From contig NC_013892.1 of assembly GCF_000027225.1 (NCBI RefSeq), positions 1,984,001 to 2,048,000 on the forward strand: a DNA stretch of 64,000 nucleotides, in the 5' to 3' direction. The stretch comes from Xenorhabdus bovienii SS-2004. Lineage in GTDB: Bacteria; Pseudomonadota; Gammaproteobacteria; Enterobacterales; Enterobacteriaceae. The notes under the pieces were generated by a model. That model ran no database searches, had not been told where the DNA came from, and worked only from the letters and a program-made list of their open reading frames with translations. The stretch's first letter is position 1, and each line of letters opens with the position of its first letter. Shown one piece after another: positions 51,064-61,470 of this stretch. The translations under genes and the position numbers were made by a program.

Positions 51064-51212
51064 ATTATTCTGTGTAATGATTTTATTTAATCACCTTTAG
51101 TCATTAATAAGTATTAATAGTCATGAATTTAATTTAATACATTGAATTTAAATATAAATTCAATCAAAGTTTGTCAGGTTTAATCACGGATAGTCAAAGG
51201 ATATCATCTTGC
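51064..51212 (+). repeat. attR, 149-bp direct repeat
   Basis: Copy of 7522-7670 with two differences (51125 G, 51139 A). Beyond it the sequence is host DNA leading into mgtE (minus). Defines the right end of prophage 1. The interval 50894-51063 before it is A/T-rich and holds no gene I can support. Confidence 0.88.
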
Positions 51213-51281
51213 CACCTGTTCTCGTTGATAAATTAAACATATCAAAAACAGGCAATGACACAAATTTAGAAACAGGATCGA

Positions 51282-51312
51282 AAACGCCGATATCATTTAT
51301 AAATCGGCGTTT
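51282..51312 (-). terminator. mgtE terminator
   Basis: AAACGCCGAT / ATCGGCGTTT stem with an 11-base loop, followed on the minus strand by a short T run, 13 bases beyond the mgtE stop. Confidence 0.85.
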
Positions 51313-51324
51313 CTCCCATGAAGC

Positions 51325-52788
51325 TCAAATCAAAAACAGCGTTGCCAACCCCAAAAAGATAAAGAATCCGCCAGTATCGGTCATTGCCGTGATCATCACA
51401 CTGGAACCAATGGCCGGATCTCGCCCCAGTTTCATCATAATAAATGGAATCAATACTCCCATTAGAGCTGCCATCAGCAGATTTAATATCATTGCCATTG
51501 TCATCACACCGCCCATCGCAAGATCGCCATAGAGTAGATAGGTGACAACGCCCATGATTCCACCCCAGATAACACCGTTAATCAGAGCAACACCGAACTC
51601 CCTCAATAACAGATAAGAAAAACTGCCGGATTGGATTTGGTGGAGTGCCAACGCCCGAACGATCATGGTAATGGTCTGGTTGCCTGTGTTACCTCCTATA
51701 CCCGCCACTATGGGCATTAATGTCGCAAGGGCAACCAGTTGGGAAATGGTATGTTCAAACAAGCCAATCACCCGCGAGGCAATAAAAGCGGTGCACAAGT
51801 TAATGGCGAGCCATGTCCAGCGGGTTTTTACTGTCTGCCCAACAGGAGCGAAGACATCTTCTTGACGGCTTAATCCCCCCATGCGTCGGATATTGGTGTC
51901 TGTTTCTTCACTTAAGGTGTCAACGATATCCTCAACGGTCAGACGCCCCATCAGGCGACCGTTATTATCCACCACGGCAGCGGAAATTAAATCGTAACGT
52001 TCGAACGCACTGGCGGCATCCTCGCCTTTTTGCTCTGGTAAGAAAGTGACAGTCTCTGTATTCATCACTTCTGCAACCAACTTATCCGGTGCATTGGTTA
52101 GTAGGGTTGTGAGCGGGAGTTCCCCCTGAAGGCGGTTTTTGCGGTCAATGACAAAAATTTTATCCGTTGCGTCGGGAATCGAGCCTCTGGAACGCAGGAA
52201 ACGTTGTACCGTACTGAGTGTGATGTTGCTTCGCACTGTCACAAACTCAAAATCCATCATCTGGCCGATGCTGTCTTTGTGGTACTGCAATACTTCACGA
52301 ATACGGTTGCGTTGACTCGGTTCCAGATAAGTCAGTAAACGGCGTGTAGTATCGCGGGGTAGATATTCTGCAATATAAGCCTGCTCATCCACATGCAGTG
52401 TGCCAATGGCTTTCAACAATTCAAGGTCAGACATATCCTTGATTAAATTGTCCCAGACCGGAATGGAGGCTTCCACCAGAACCTCACCGCGCTGGTTATT
52501 ATCGATGAGTCGCCATAAAGCAAGACGTTCATCGTAGGGCAGGGCTTCCAGAATATCTGCAATGTCGGCAGCGTGCAGATTGGCCAGCTGCGCACTGACT
52601 TCCTCAATTTTTTCCAGTAACTGCTCGTCGCTGATTGTTGAATGTTCATCAGCCTGACCTAATAACGTATCAACGAATAATTTATCGTTAATAAAAAGAG
52701 ACAGCAGACGTTGGCGAACAACTGCCAGCTTTTGGGAATGTTGACTGGCAACAGTTGAATTACCAGATTTAAAGGCCGGTTGTAACAT
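51325..52788 (-). CDS. mgtE: MgtE magnesium transporter
   Basis: 487 residues from ATG 52788 (AAAGGTACACC upstream; another start six codons earlier is possible). N-terminal cytosolic N domain (LANLHAADIADILEALPYDE), two CBS domains (about 135-260: FVTVRSNITLSTVQRFLRSR; VAEVMNTETVTFLPEQ), then five membrane helices with the conserved PIVAGIGGNTGNQTITMIVR and GRDPAIGSSVMITAMTDTGG, which lines the Mg2+ pore. Dimeric Mg2+ channel gated by cytosolic Mg2+. Confidence 0.95.
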   Translation of the reverse strand: MLQPAFKSGNSTVASQHSQKLAVVRQRLLSLFINDKLFVDTLLGQADEHSTISDEQLLEKIEEVSAQLANLHAADIADILEALPYDERLALWRLIDNNQRGEVLVEASIPVWDNLIKDMSDLELLKAIGTLHVDEQAYIAEYLPRDTTRRLLTYLEPSQRNRIREVLQYHKDSIGQMMDFEFVTVRSNITLSTVQRFLRSRGSIPDATDKIFVIDRKNRLQGELPLTTLLTNAPDKLVAEVMNTETVTFLPEQKGEDAASAFERYDLISAAVVDNNGRLMGRLTVEDIVDTLSEETDTNIRRMGGLSRQEDVFAPVGQTVKTRWTWLAINLCTAFIASRVIGLFEHTISQLVALATLMPIVAGIGGNTGNQTITMIVRALALHQIQSGSFSYLLLREFGVALINGVIWGGIMGVVTYLLYGDLAMGGVMTMAMILNLLMAALMGVLIPFIMMKLGRDPAIGSSVMITAMTDTGGFFIFLGLATLFLI

Positions 52789-52894
52789 GGTGTACCTTTG
52801 GTGCAAAAATAGTGCAAAAAAACAGGGCGATCCCGTTATCTAACGATAATATAATCTGAACGGTATTCTTTTTCTGCTTCATGGGGTGATATCG

Positions 52895-54427
52895 TTACGC
52901 CGTTTCCTCTTTGATATGCAAGTACCAGCCAACCACGTCACTCCAGTAAGCCTGCTCTTTTTCCAAATCGAGCTGCATCAGGGCATTTTTGATTAAATAG
53001 TTTTGTGGCAGGTAGAGCGTCCAGTGACCATGAGAAGTGTCCAGCCTGAGCGACTCGGGTGTTGTGGTGGATTGGCGCTGGTTGTTGAGTAATGTTGCCA
53101 ACCGTAATATCTGGAGCATCGGGAGATATTGTTTTTTCTTGAACAGGTAAAAGCGGGGATGCTCATGCACTTTAATGGCCTTGCGATGATAGCGTACCAA
53201 TGTTGCCAGCAATGATTGCTGTTCTTGGTTAAAGCCCGGCAGATCGGTGTGTTGCAGGATGTAAGCGGAATGCCGCTGTAGCCCACTCAGGTTTATGCTT
53301 AAACCGACTTCATGCAGCATTGCCGCCCAAAGCAGAATTGATTCCAGTTGTGGCTGGAGCCGTTTCGGATTCTGCGTCACCCATTGATCGTAAAGTGTTT
53401 TGGCAGTACTCCAAACGCGCTCGGCTTGTTCTCTATCGATATTATAATGGTCAGCAAGGCTTTTGGCGGTTCTCTGACGAATATCCTGATGACGGAAACG
53501 ATCTTCCATCTCGTAAAGTACGCCTTCACGCAGTGCCCCGTCAGACAAGCGCAGTTCTTGAATATGCAGGACATCGAACACACCACACAGGATAGCCAGG
53601 CCGGAAACAAAGGTTTGTTTGCGGTCTTCGGATAAACCAGGCAGATCCAGTGATTTGAAATTCTTGTATTTCAGAACCCGCTTCACCAGCATATTGAGAC
53701 GCTCAGGTGTAATCAGACCATCTTTTTCACCTAATCCGACGAGTAATTCTTGCACTGCTTTGATGGTTCCTGATGCTCCCAAGGCAAAATCCCAGCCTTT
53801 CATCCGGAATTGCCAAACAAGGTTTTCTAACTTCTGTGCAGCCTGAAGCCGCGCCCTACGGAAATTTTGTTCGTTTATTATGTTGTCAGGAAAGAATTGA
53901 CGAGAAAAACTAACACAGCCGATGCGACGGCTTTCAATTAACAGCGGTTCGAAATCTTCACCAATCACCAGTTCTGTAGAACCACCACCAATATCGATCA
54001 CCAGCTTACGGCCTTTTTCCGGTTGAGTATGTTCAACACCCATGAAGATCAGGCGGGCTTCTTCATGACCGGAAATGATTTCAATGGGGTAGGGGATGAC
54101 TTCTTTCGCCCGTTTTAGAAACTCTTGTGCATTGGTGGCTTCACGCAGGCTGTGAGTACCTACGAGACAGACATTATTAGGGGAAAAACCCTGCAACCGT
54201 TCTGCAAACAGAGAAAGACAGGCAAGGCCACGATTAATGGCTTCTTCACTTAATTCATTTTTGCTGTTGAGGCCATCAGCGAGGTGAACGCGTTTCTTTA
54301 AACGCCCGATCACCTGTAGTGCGCCATTCACAATACGGGCGATCACCATGTGAAAGCTATTAGAGCCCAGATCAATGGTGGCAATTTCCATGGGTTTGGG
54401 CATTGGTTTGTCGTGTTTCAACGGCAT
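52895..54427 (-). CDS. ppx: Exopolyphosphatase
   Basis: 510 residues, as in E. coli Ppx (513). Hydrolyses terminal phosphate from polyphosphate; also acts on pppGpp. ASKHA-fold signatures: [17 protein letters not shown] (phosphate 1), [16 protein letters not shown] (about 155), [14 protein letters not shown] (about 225), followed by the HD-like C-terminal domain ([30 protein letters not shown]). The start is 3 bases after the ppk1 stop, so the two form an operon. Confidence 0.96.
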   Translation of the reverse strand: MPLKHDKPMPKPMEIATIDLGSNSFHMVIARIVNGALQVIGRLKKRVHLADGLNSKNELSEEAINRGLACLSLFAERLQGFSPNNVCLVGTHSLREATNAQEFLKRAKEVIPYPIEIISGHEEARLIFMGVEHTQPEKGRKLVIDIGGGSTELVIGEDFEPLLIESRRIGCVSFSRQFFPDNIINEQNFRRARLQAAQKLENLVWQFRMKGWDFALGASGTIKAVQELLVGLGEKDGLITPERLNMLVKRVLKYKNFKSLDLPGLSEDRKQTFVSGLAILCGVFDVLHIQELRLSDGALREGVLYEMEDRFRHQDIRQRTAKSLADHYNIDREQAERVWSTAKTLYDQWVTQNPKRLQPQLESILLWAAMLHEVGLSINLSGLQRHSAYILQHTDLPGFNQEQQSLLATLVRYHRKAIKVHEHPRFYLFKKKQYLPMLQILRLATLLNNQRQSTTTPESLRLDTSHGHWTLYLPQNYLIKNALMQLDLEKEQAYWSDVVGWYLHIKEETA

Positions 54428-54430
54428 AGA

Positions 54431-56500
54431 TCAGGCTCTTGGCTCCGGTTGTTCCAATGTCTTCAGGTAATCATAGACGGCAATTTGTGCGCGAATTTTA
54501 CGCTTATTTCCGCGTGGAACATAGCGATTGCTTAACTCTTTATCGATATAGCGAGCCTTAACTGTATCACTGAACTGCAATTCCAGAATATCCAAAACCC
54601 GCTGTTTTAATTGAGGATCGAGCAGACAAACTGCGACCTCAATACGATAATCGATATTGCGGGTCATCCAGTCAGCCGAAGAAAGGAAAACCTTTTCATC
54701 CCCTTTGTTAGTGAAAACATAAACTCGATCGTGTTCGAGGAAGCGATCCACAATGCTGGTGACTTGTATATTCTCACTGAAACCCGCCTGATTTGGCACT
54801 AGAGAGCACATTCCCCGTATCAGAAGACGCACTTTGACACCCGCTTCTGAGGCATCATACAAGCGATCCACCAATTCCTTGTCCACAAGGTTGTTGATTT
54901 TCAGAGTGATGCCCGCCGCTTCGCCTGCTTTGGCATTTTCAATTTCCTGAGTAATCAGTTGGTTGAGCATAGCTCGCGAATTTTGCGGTGATACCATCAG
55001 ATTCTCAAACGTGACTGGGCGATAAGGATTTTCAATAAAGTTAAATACACGGCGAACTTCGTTGGTGACTTCCGGCTTGGCAGTCAGCAAAGAATAATCA
55101 GTGTATGAACGAGCCGTTTTTTCATTGAAATTCCCGGTTCCAATATGGGCATAGCGGACAATTTCATCCCCTTCAAGACGCGAGATAACAAATAACTTGG
55201 CGTGAATTTTCAGGCCCGGTGCGGAGAAAATAACATGTACACCCGCCTCAGTCAGTCGCTTCGCCCAGTGGATATTGGCTTCCTCATCAAAACGGGCTTG
55301 TAATTCAACCACCACAGTCACTTTTTTGCCGTTGTGGGCGGCATGGATCACTGAATCAATAATACGTGAATCTTTTGCCACACGATAAATATTGATCTTG
55401 ATAGACAACACGCTGGGGTCGAACGATGCCTGACGCAGCAATTCCAGCACATGCTCGAAGGTGTGATAAGGATAATAGAGCAGAACATCCTGCTCACGGA
55501 TGGCATCAAAACCGTTACGAAAATGCTCAAACCAAGTATGGCGTAGTCGTGGCATTGTTTTGTTCAGCAGATTTCGGTTCCCTTCATTGGGAAACTTGAT
55601 GAAGTCTTTGAAATTGTGATAGCGGCCACCGGCAATCACGGAGTCATCATTGGATAGCCCCAGTTTACTGCGCAGGAGATCCACCATTTCATCAGGCATA
55701 TCACGCTGATAAACAAAACGGACAGGTTCGGCGGTCAACCTCTGTTTCAGGGTTGAAGACATCAGTTCCAACAGACTGGATTCCATCTCTGTTGCCAGAT
55801 CATATTCGGAATCACGGGTCATTTTCATCGAATAAACATTCAGCGTATCGTAATCGAAAAAACCTTTGAAAATTTCGTCCAGCGTATAGCGCAGAATATT
55901 ATCAAGTAAGATCATCGATTTGCGTCTGCGTGGCATTTCTGGAGGCAAATTGACAAAACGGGGGACTTTGTCTGAGGGAATTTCCAGCAGGGCATATTTT
56001 GTCTCTTGCCCCCGAATAATTTCAATAGCCAGATAGGTGTAATCATCTTTCAAAAATTCAACCAGATTGGTTTCTGGATTGATGACAATAGGTGTAATGT
56101 GTGGGCGTAAATGCTGGCGAAAATATTGCCGCAACCAAATTTGCTGATTGGGGGATATTTGTCGCTCATTAATCAGGAAAATCTGATTACGTGCCATTTC
56201 CAACAATAAATCGTTATAGAGCTCATCGAACTCTTGATCGATTTTTACAACTTTAGCCTGAATTTTTTTCAATAATTGGCGGCCGCTGGTGGCAGAACCC
56301 CGCTCTTCACTGATAAGAATGCGCCGTTTTACATCGGCAAAGCGAACTTTATAAAATTCATCCAGATTATTGGAGTAGATCCCTAAAAACCTCATTCTTT
56401 CAATAAGTGGATTGCTTTTGTCAGCCGCTTCCTGAAGTACACGTTCATTGAAAGAGAGCCAACTGAGTTCTTTTTCGTTATAGAGGCGGTCGTGGGACAT
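54431..56500 (-). CDS. ppk: Polyphosphate kinase 1
   Basis: 689 residues from ATG 56500 (GGAG upstream), matching E. coli PPK1 (688). Makes polyphosphate from ATP. N domain [20 protein letters not shown], head domain, and two phospholipase-D-like C domains: [20 protein letters not shown]; the autophosphorylated His in [12 protein letters not shown] (about 435) and the second site [20 protein letters not shown]. Upstream of ppx in the same direction. Confidence 0.96.
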   Translation of the reverse strand: MSHDRLYNEKELSWLSFNERVLQEAADKSNPLIERMRFLGIYSNNLDEFYKVRFADVKRRILISEERGSATSGRQLLKKIQAKVVKIDQEFDELYNDLLLEMARNQIFLINERQISPNQQIWLRQYFRQHLRPHITPIVINPETNLVEFLKDDYTYLAIEIIRGQETKYALLEIPSDKVPRFVNLPPEMPRRRKSMILLDNILRYTLDEIFKGFFDYDTLNVYSMKMTRDSEYDLATEMESSLLELMSSTLKQRLTAEPVRFVYQRDMPDEMVDLLRSKLGLSNDDSVIAGGRYHNFKDFIKFPNEGNRNLLNKTMPRLRHTWFEHFRNGFDAIREQDVLLYYPYHTFEHVLELLRQASFDPSVLSIKINIYRVAKDSRIIDSVIHAAHNGKKVTVVVELQARFDEEANIHWAKRLTEAGVHVIFSAPGLKIHAKLFVISRLEGDEIVRYAHIGTGNFNEKTARSYTDYSLLTAKPEVTNEVRRVFNFIENPYRPVTFENLMVSPQNSRAMLNQLITQEIENAKAGEAAGITLKINNLVDKELVDRLYDASEAGVKVRLLIRGMCSLVPNQAGFSENIQVTSIVDRFLEHDRVYVFTNKGDEKVFLSSADWMTRNIDYRIEVAVCLLDPQLKQRVLDILELQFSDTVKARYIDKELSNRYVPRGNKRKIRAQIAVYDYLKTLEQPEPRA

Positions 56501-56516
56501 TACTACTCCATTTAGT

Positions 56517-57080
56517 TTAATGGGCCAGCGAGCTGGTCTGGGATTCGCAGGCTTTATTGGCAAAATAGTGGTGTTGGAAAGTACACATCCGAATGGCAGT
56601 ATGATAAGAGCCGTTTATAAAAAACTCATCGATTAATTCGCCTTCGGTATGGAACCCTAATTTGTTGTATATATGAATCGCTTTTTCATTCTCTTTATCA
56701 ACAATTAAATAAAGTTTATAGAGATTTAATACACAAAATGCGTATTCCATCGCAAGTTTAGCCGCTTTGGTTGCATAGCCTTGCCCCTGATAGGCCGGTG
56801 TAATGATAATCTGGAATTCTGCGCGTCGGTGAATATAATCAATTTCGACCAATTCCACTAATCCGACTTTGGCGTTCATGCTCTCAATGATAAAACGGCG
56901 TTCGCTTTGGTCATGGATATGCTTGTCATAGAGATCACATAGCTCGACAAAAGCTTCATAGGGTTCTTCAAACCAATAACGCATGACACTGGCGTTGTTA
57001 TCGATTTGGTGAGCGAAAGGGAGATCTTCCCGCTCAAGAGGACGTAAATTTACAGGTGGATTTTCAGAACCACTGGACAT
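56517..57080 (-). CDS. speG: Spermidine N1-acetyltransferase
   Basis: 187 residues, usual length. GNAT fold acetylating spermidine and spermine. [40 protein letters not shown] (allosteric polyamine site loop), the acetyl-CoA motif [20 protein letters not shown], and [20 protein letters not shown]. 16 bases before ppk1, so possibly part of that transcript. Between it and purN (57081-57351) the DNA is A/T-rich with the repeated CTTAACRCGT motif; I see no gene. Confidence 0.95.
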   Translation of the reverse strand: MSSGSENPPVNLRPLEREDLPFAHQIDNNASVMRYWFEEPYEAFVELCDLYDKHIHDQSERRFIIESMNAKVGLVELVEIDYIHRRAEFQIIITPAYQGQGYATKAAKLAMEYAFCVLNLYKLYLIVDKENEKAIHIYNKLGFHTEGELIDEFFINGSYHTAIRMCTFQHHYFANKACESQTSSLAH

Positions 57081-57351
57081 TGGATACCTCAGTGCTTGTT
57101 AAAGGCTGGTTTAAATTTGGCCCACGCTAACTATGATTCGCGGTAATTAATGTTCGGATAATTAATTATTACCAGATACATAATTATTGCCAGATTAATA
57201 TTTTGTTAGATGAATAAATAGCCGATTTACTGGGTGTATAAGAGAATTTAAGCTGAATGACGGTTTACAGCAAAGTATCATCTTAACGCGTCTTACCTTA
57301 ACACGTTTCGTCTTAATACAATGCTGTAAGTTTGGGGTCTAGCAGTATCGA

Positions 57352-57990
57352 TTATTCTGAGGCGTAACCCTGCTGTGGCAGTATTTTGCCATCCAGTATT
57401 GCTACATTATCGCTCATTCCCAGACGCCCATCTAAGAACCAGCCAATGACCAGCGGATAGATATCATGCTCTTGAACCTGAACTCTCCTGATGACATCTT
57501 CTTCCTGATCTTCCTCAAAAATAGGTACTTTGGCCTGTAAAATAACGGGGCCGCCATCAAGCTGTTCGGTAACAAAATGGACGGAAGTGCCATGTTCTTG
57601 ATCGCCATTTTCAATGGCTTTACGGTGAGTATGCAGACCGGGGTATTTGGGCAGCAGAGAAGGATGTATATTGAGCATGCGCCCACAGTAGTGCTGCACA
57701 AAATCAGGCGATAGTATTCTCATGTAGCCCGCTAGTACCACTAAATCTGGCTGATATTGATCAATGGCTGTGAGCAGGGCGCAATCATAAGCCGTGCGAT
57801 CCGAAAACGCTTGCGGATTGAGAAAATGGGCGGGGATATCCGCTTGTTCTGCACGTTGCAGACCATAGGCATTGTCGTTATTACTGAATACCGCACAGAT
57901 ATGCCCATTAATCCGGTTTTGCTGGCTGGCGTCTATAATGGATTGAAGATTGCTGCCATTACCGGAAACCAAGACGACAATCTTTTTCAT
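57352..57990 (-). CDS. purN: Phosphoribosylglycinamide formyltransferase 1
   Basis: 212 residues from ATG 57990, as in E. coli; a start at 57999 overlapping the purM stop as ATGA is also possible. Transfers a formyl group from 10-formyl-THF to GAR in purine synthesis. VVLVSGNGSNLQSIIDASQQ, LAGYMRILSPDFVQHYCGRM, catalytic NIHPSLLPKYPGLHTH and HFVTEQLDGGPVILQA. Downstream of purM in one operon. Confidence 0.96.
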   Translation of the reverse strand: MKKIVVLVSGNGSNLQSIIDASQQNRINGHICAVFSNNDNAYGLQRAEQADIPAHFLNPQAFSDRTAYDCALLTAIDQYQPDLVVLAGYMRILSPDFVQHYCGRMLNIHPSLLPKYPGLHTHRKAIENGDQEHGTSVHFVTEQLDGGPVILQAKVPIFEEDQEEDVIRRVQVQEHDIYPLVIGWFLDGRLGMSDNVAILDGKILPQQGYASE

Positions 57991-57995
57991 GGTTT

Positions 57996-59057
57996 TCATT
58001 CGCTGATGATAACTTGTTGCTCGTTGGTGTTCAGTTCAGTATTGGTATCAAATTCGGTAATAGTACCAATCTGCCAAGCGTTTTCACCTGCCGCGTTCAG
58101 CCACTCAACCGCTTGTTCTGCCAGAGATTGTGGCAGAGCGATGATCATGCCTACTCCGCAGTTAAATGTGCGATACATTTCGTGATTGCTGACATTGCCT
58201 GCCTGCTGTAACCACGTAAAGATAGCTGGCCATTGCCAACTGGAGGCATTGATTTTGGCCTGCATATTTTCCGGTAGAACGCGGGGAATATTTTCCCAGA
58301 AGCCGCCGCCAGTCAGATGGGCAATGGCGTGGATCTCGAACTGTTCAATCAGTTCAAGAACAGGCTTGACATAAATTCGGGTTGGGACAAGCAAATGATC
58401 TGCCAGCGATTTACCTTCAAGCTCTGCTGTTTCCGGATTGGTCTGGCTGACGTCAAGGATTTTACGGATCAATGAATAACCATTGGAATGTGGCCCACTG
58501 GATGCCAGTGCAATTAGCGCATCACCCACTTGAACTTGGCTGCCATCAATGATCTCTGACTTTTCCACCACGCCGACACAAAACCCTGCCACATCATAAT
58601 CTTCACCATGATACATACCCGGCATTTCGGCGGTTTCACCACCGACCAGGGCACAGCCAGCTTGCTTGCAACCTTCGGCAATACCCGTAATGACACTGGC
58701 TGCGGTATCAACATCCAGTTTGCCTGTTGCATAGTAATCTAGGAAGAAAAGCGGTTCGGCTCCCTGAACAACCAGATCATTGACACACATGGCGACCAAA
58801 TCAACCCCGATGGTATCGTGGCGTTTCAGATCCATAGCCAGACGCAGCTTGGTGCCAACGCCATCTGTACCAGAAACTAAGATAGGTTCACGATATTTCT
58901 GTGGCAGCGCACATAGTGCCCCGAAACCGCCTAATCCCCCCATCACTTCAGGGCGACGGGTCTGTTTCACGACACCTTTGATACGATTGACTAAGGTATT
59001 GCCAGCATCAATATCGACACCAGCATCTTTATAGCTAAGAGAGGTTTTGTTGGTCAC
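57996..59057 (-). CDS. purM: Phosphoribosylformylglycinamidine cyclo-ligase (AIR synthetase)
   Basis: 353 residues from the GTG at 59057, which gives the usual start [20 protein letters not shown] and has GGGGGC upstream; an ATG 8 codons earlier is in frame. Converts FGAM to AIR in purine synthesis. [60 protein letters not shown] and [15 protein letters not shown] are diagnostic. Probably controlled by PurR through the box upstream. Confidence 0.97.
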   Translation of the reverse strand: MTNKTSLSYKDAGVDIDAGNTLVNRIKGVVKQTRRPEVMGGLGGFGALCALPQKYREPILVSGTDGVGTKLRLAMDLKRHDTIGVDLVAMCVNDLVVQGAEPLFFLDYYATGKLDVDTAASVITGIAEGCKQAGCALVGGETAEMPGMYHGEDYDVAGFCVGVVEKSEIIDGSQVQVGDALIALASSGPHSNGYSLIRKILDVSQTNPETAELEGKSLADHLLVPTRIYVKPVLELIEQFEIHAIAHLTGGGFWENIPRVLPENMQAKINASSWQWPAIFTWLQQAGNVSNHEMYRTFNCGVGMIIALPQSLAEQAVEWLNAAGENAWQIGTITEFDTNTELNTNEQQVIISE

Positions 59058-59121
59058 TGCGTAGCCCCCAGGCGGTTGCATTTGAATGAATAAAACAGAA
59101 CGGTGGCAATTCTAACAGTCT

Positions 59122-59137
59122 AAGCAAACGTTTGCGA
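59122..59137 (-). promoter_or_regulatory. PurR operator upstream of purM
   Basis: AAGCAAACGTTTGCGA contains the full palindromic core GCAAACGTTTGC of the PurR box. It lies 65 bases before the purM GTG, the normal operator position. Confidence 0.88.
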
Positions 59138-59370
59138 TAGCTTTATGCAGGTTTCCTGCCAGACAGAAATAAAAGGAAAAATGCTTATGCTTGATAAAAG
59201 TCAACGGATTGATAGTGGCTCGGTGTCGAAAAGGAGGTATAATCCCGCGATTTTTTTATCTGCCGGCTATATACAGTGGGGATTATTTTATTACATATCA
59301 ACTAATTAATATTAACTGGGGTTCTATTGGGGTGCTGAGAAATAGCACCCGGATATGAATTCCAATCAAT
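59138..59370 (+). other. Junction between purM upstream region and prophage 2
   Basis: A plus-strand promoter-like TATAAT (59238-59243) followed by CCCGCG lies where enterobacteria have the divergent upp promoter, but no upp gene follows. From about 59,270 the sequence is A/T-rich and leads into phage genes. Hairpin GGGTGCT/AGCACCC at 59330-59350. Probably the edge of the second prophage insertion; no att repeat partner is visible in the window. Confidence 0.45.
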
Positions 59371-59640
59371 TTACTTTTTTTTAAACTGCATTCTTTCCAC
59401 TTCTTTTGCTGCCAACTCCCTTTGCTTATCGATATACTCAGCAAGATCGTGCACATGAACAATTCGCGGTGATTTCTGGCTGTCATTCATTCTGTATGTC
59501 GGAAATTTTAACTTGCCTTCAATAGCTTTACGCTCTGCTGTCGCTGGGGTTAGTTCAAGGTATTTCTCGGCTATAGTTGACAGCGGAATTTGCGAGGTTT
59601 CAAACTCTGCCATTAACAAAAACGCTGTGTTCATTCTCAT
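59371..59640 (-). CDS. PrtN-like pyocin activator family protein
   Basis: 89 residues. NTAFLLMAEFETSQIPLSTI, EKYLELTPATAERKAIEGKL (winged helix) and PTYRMNDSQKSPRIVHVHDL match the PrtN family. PrtN in Pseudomonas activates pyocin genes; phage relatives are likely regulators or excisionase-like. AAGGAG precedes ATG 59640, which overlaps the upstream stop as ATGA. Its position mirrors that of the excisionase-like gene of prophage 1. Confidence 0.8.
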   Translation of the reverse strand: MRMNTAFLLMAEFETSQIPLSTIAEKYLELTPATAERKAIEGKLKFPTYRMNDSQKSPRIVHVHDLAEYIDKQRELAAKEVERMQFKKK

Positions 59641-59999
59641 TGCTTTTCTCCTTTCTGATAACTGTTCTCCAAAATTACTTTCGCCACTCCTGCAAGTGTC
59701 GCCTTTCCTTCCCGTGTCGCATCAAAAATAATGTTGTTCAGCTCCGTTGTTAGAATATCGTTCAAATTCTTCGGTCTTTCGGAGTACTTTTTCCGCTGCC
59801 AACCGTTTTCACCTGCTCGTTCCAGATGAGGTGGGTCGAACACAACCAACTGAAATGTGTTACTGGCAAATGGCAACGAGCGAAAATCGCAGACAATATC
59901 CGGCGCAATATTCAATTCCCGCCCATCACATAAAATATGACGTTCGCGCTGGATATCGCAGAAAATGACATTCCCGAGGAACCTAACGATCCCGCTCAT
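59637..59999 (-). pseudogene. Chimeric gene: methyltransferase fragment joined to an early-protein C-terminus
   Basis: 120 codons. Residues about 10-67 (VIFCDIQRERHILCDGRELN; DFRSLPFASNTFQLVVFDPP, DPPH motif) are the N-terminal half of a phage SAM-dependent methyltransferase; then, at QRKKYSERPKN, it changes to the C-terminal block also found at 9118-9435 (DILTTELNNIIFDATREGKA). The methyltransferase lacks its second half, so it is probably inactive. The first about 10 residues are antisense to the rightward gene at 59937. The result of at least two recombination events. Confidence 0.75.
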
Positions 60000-60554
60000 C
60001 AGGTATTGAACTACTTCAATCAGGCCACTGATTCCAACTACCGTGACGGAAAAACCAGTATGGGCTACATCCGTGCACGTTTAAGTGAAGGTTACGCAAC
60101 GGAAGATTTGATACTGATCACAGATTACTTGATTGCCAAGTGGGCGAACGACGGCAAAATGCGGGATTACCTGCGTCCAAAAACCCTGTTTAGCCCGGAA
60201 AATTGCGCGGAATATTTTGACAAGGCGTGCAAATGGCACAAAGCAGAGCGTCCTGCCTGTGTTAACGGTCGCTGGCTGAAAGCCGGGGAAGCCGACGTTG
60301 TCATTGATACCGTGGAGCGTGACGCAACATTCCGACAGCTATTTTCAACAGGCTGGACACCGGCAAACCGTATTCAGGAACGGGCGGCACAACTGGCACG
60401 TAAAGCGGGAGTGGGTCGCATGAATGAAGTGCCTGGACTGGCTGCTTGGCGTGGGATCTGGAAGCAGGCCGCAGAACAGATTGCGAAAGACGAGTTGCTA
60501 TCGGGATTTCGGGTTGTTGGTGGAAGCTCTGAGCAGAATGGGGGGACTGCATAA
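59937..60554 (+). CDS. Phage replication-protein fragment (conserved phage C-terminal domain)
   Basis: 205 residues. HQVLNYFNQATDSNYRDGKT, GYIRARLSEGYATEDLILIT, YLRPKTLFSPENCAEYFDKA is the Phg_2220_C-type domain found at the end of phage replication initiation proteins. The usual N-terminal helix-turn-helix part is absent and the first codons overlap the antisense chimeric gene, so the gene is probably 5'-truncated by rearrangement. C-terminal extension ATFRQLFSTGWTPANRIQER. Confidence 0.7.
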   Translation: MTFALDIAENDIPEEPNDPAHQVLNYFNQATDSNYRDGKTSMGYIRARLSEGYATEDLILITDYLIAKWANDGKMRDYLRPKTLFSPENCAEYFDKACKWHKAERPACVNGRWLKAGEADVVIDTVERDATFRQLFSTGWTPANRIQERAAQLARKAGVGRMNEVPGLAAWRGIWKQAAEQIAKDELLSGFRVVGGSSEQNGGTA

Positions 60555-60790
60555 TGTTCCAGCGCAGCAAAATGGTCTATGGCGTGAATATTTTCCCTCT
60601 GCTGGTGATGGCTTATCAGTTGCGCCGCAGGTGGTCGCTGAGGCAGTTACGGGGTCACTGGTGTGAGGGTCAGATATTGCTGAAAATTATCCGTCAGAGT
60701 CAGCGTGATTGGCCGTATTTCAATTTTGAAATCCACTATCAAGATCTCAGGAAACGGGTGAAACGCGGACAGGGTAAGGGCGTGATTTGA
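60554..60790 (+). CDS. Small basic phage protein, unknown
   Basis: 78 residues, very basic (YQLRRRWSLRQLRGHWCEGQ; DLRKRVKRGQGKGVI), one-base overlap with each neighbour. No family recognised; probably nucleic-acid binding. Confidence 0.55.
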   Translation: MFQRSKMVYGVNIFPLLVMAYQLRRRWSLRQLRGHWCEGQILLKIIRQSQRDWPYFNFEIHYQDLRKRVKRGQGKGVI

Positions 60791-61470
60791 TGGCAAGTTT
60801 AATGGCATACGGATTAACCATGTCGAGCAGGGAGATTGCTGATCTGGTTGAGTCCCGACATGATTCAGTGAAAAGAACCGTCGAACGGCTGGCAGAACGG
60901 GCTGTTATTCAACTCCCACCAATGGTGGAAGTCAAAAATCACCAGAATCAAACCACTTATGAATACCGGATAGGCAAGCGTGACAGCTATGTGATTGTTG
61001 CACAGTTATCCCCTGAGTTTACTGCCCGGCTGGTGGATTGCTGGCAGGCACTGGAACAGCACCAAATTTCTCATATCCCCCAAACGCTGCCTGACGCATT
61101 GCGGTTAGCTGCAGATTTGGCCGAGCACAATCAGGCGCTGGAATCACAATTAGCCGATGCAGCCCCAAAAGTGGCGTTTGTGGATCGGTATGTGGATGCG
61201 CGTGGATCAATGACATTTCGGCAGGTTTGCAAGCTGATTGAGGCAAAAGAACCGGAGTTTCGCGGGTTCCTGCTGGACAGGCGGATCATGTATCGATTGA
61301 ATGGCACGATGCTGCCCTACCAGAACCACATCGATGCAAAACGGTTTGAAGTGAAGACGGGCACAAATATCACTAATGCTCATGCGTTCACTCAATCACG
61401 CTTTACCACAAAGGGAATTCGCTGGGTGGCGGGTTTGTGGGCGGAATACAAAGTGGGGTACATGGCATGA
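60790..61470 (+). CDS. Phage antirepressor: Rha-like N-terminus with KilAC domain
   Basis: 226 residues from ATG 60790. N-terminal Rha-type regulatory domain (LTMSSREIADLVESRHDSVK, YEYRIGKRDSYVIVAQLSPE), linker helix, and C-terminal KilAC domain (PKVAFVDRYVDARGSMTFRQ; FRGFLLDRRIMYRLNGTMLP). Such proteins act as antirepressors or superinfection regulators. Overlaps the next gene by 4 bases. Confidence 0.88.
   Translation: MASLMAYGLTMSSREIADLVESRHDSVKRTVERLAERAVIQLPPMVEVKNHQNQTTYEYRIGKRDSYVIVAQLSPEFTARLVDCWQALEQHQISHIPQTLPDALRLAADLAEHNQALESQLADAAPKVAFVDRYVDARGSMTFRQVCKLIEAKEPEFRGFLLDRRIMYRLNGTMLPYQNHIDAKRFEVKTGTNITNAHAFTQSRFTTKGIRWVAGLWAEYKVGYMA

Larger units (their letters stand above)
7522..51212. 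mobile_element. Prophage 1, complete-length lambdoid siphophage
   Basis: 43.7 kb bounded by the 149-bp direct repeats at 7522-7670 and 51064-51212. The order integrase, leftward early operon, repressor/Cro switch, replication, Q, tRNA, lysis, terminase, HK97-type head, lambda-type tail and fibres is that of a lambdoid siphovirus. All structural modules look intact. Damage is limited to the IS630 in the N gene, the split helicase, a probable small frameshift at about 10.5 kb, and an IS1111-type element between tail genes I and J. It lies between the 3' ends of putP and mgtE, so no host gene is cut. Confidence 0.92.
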
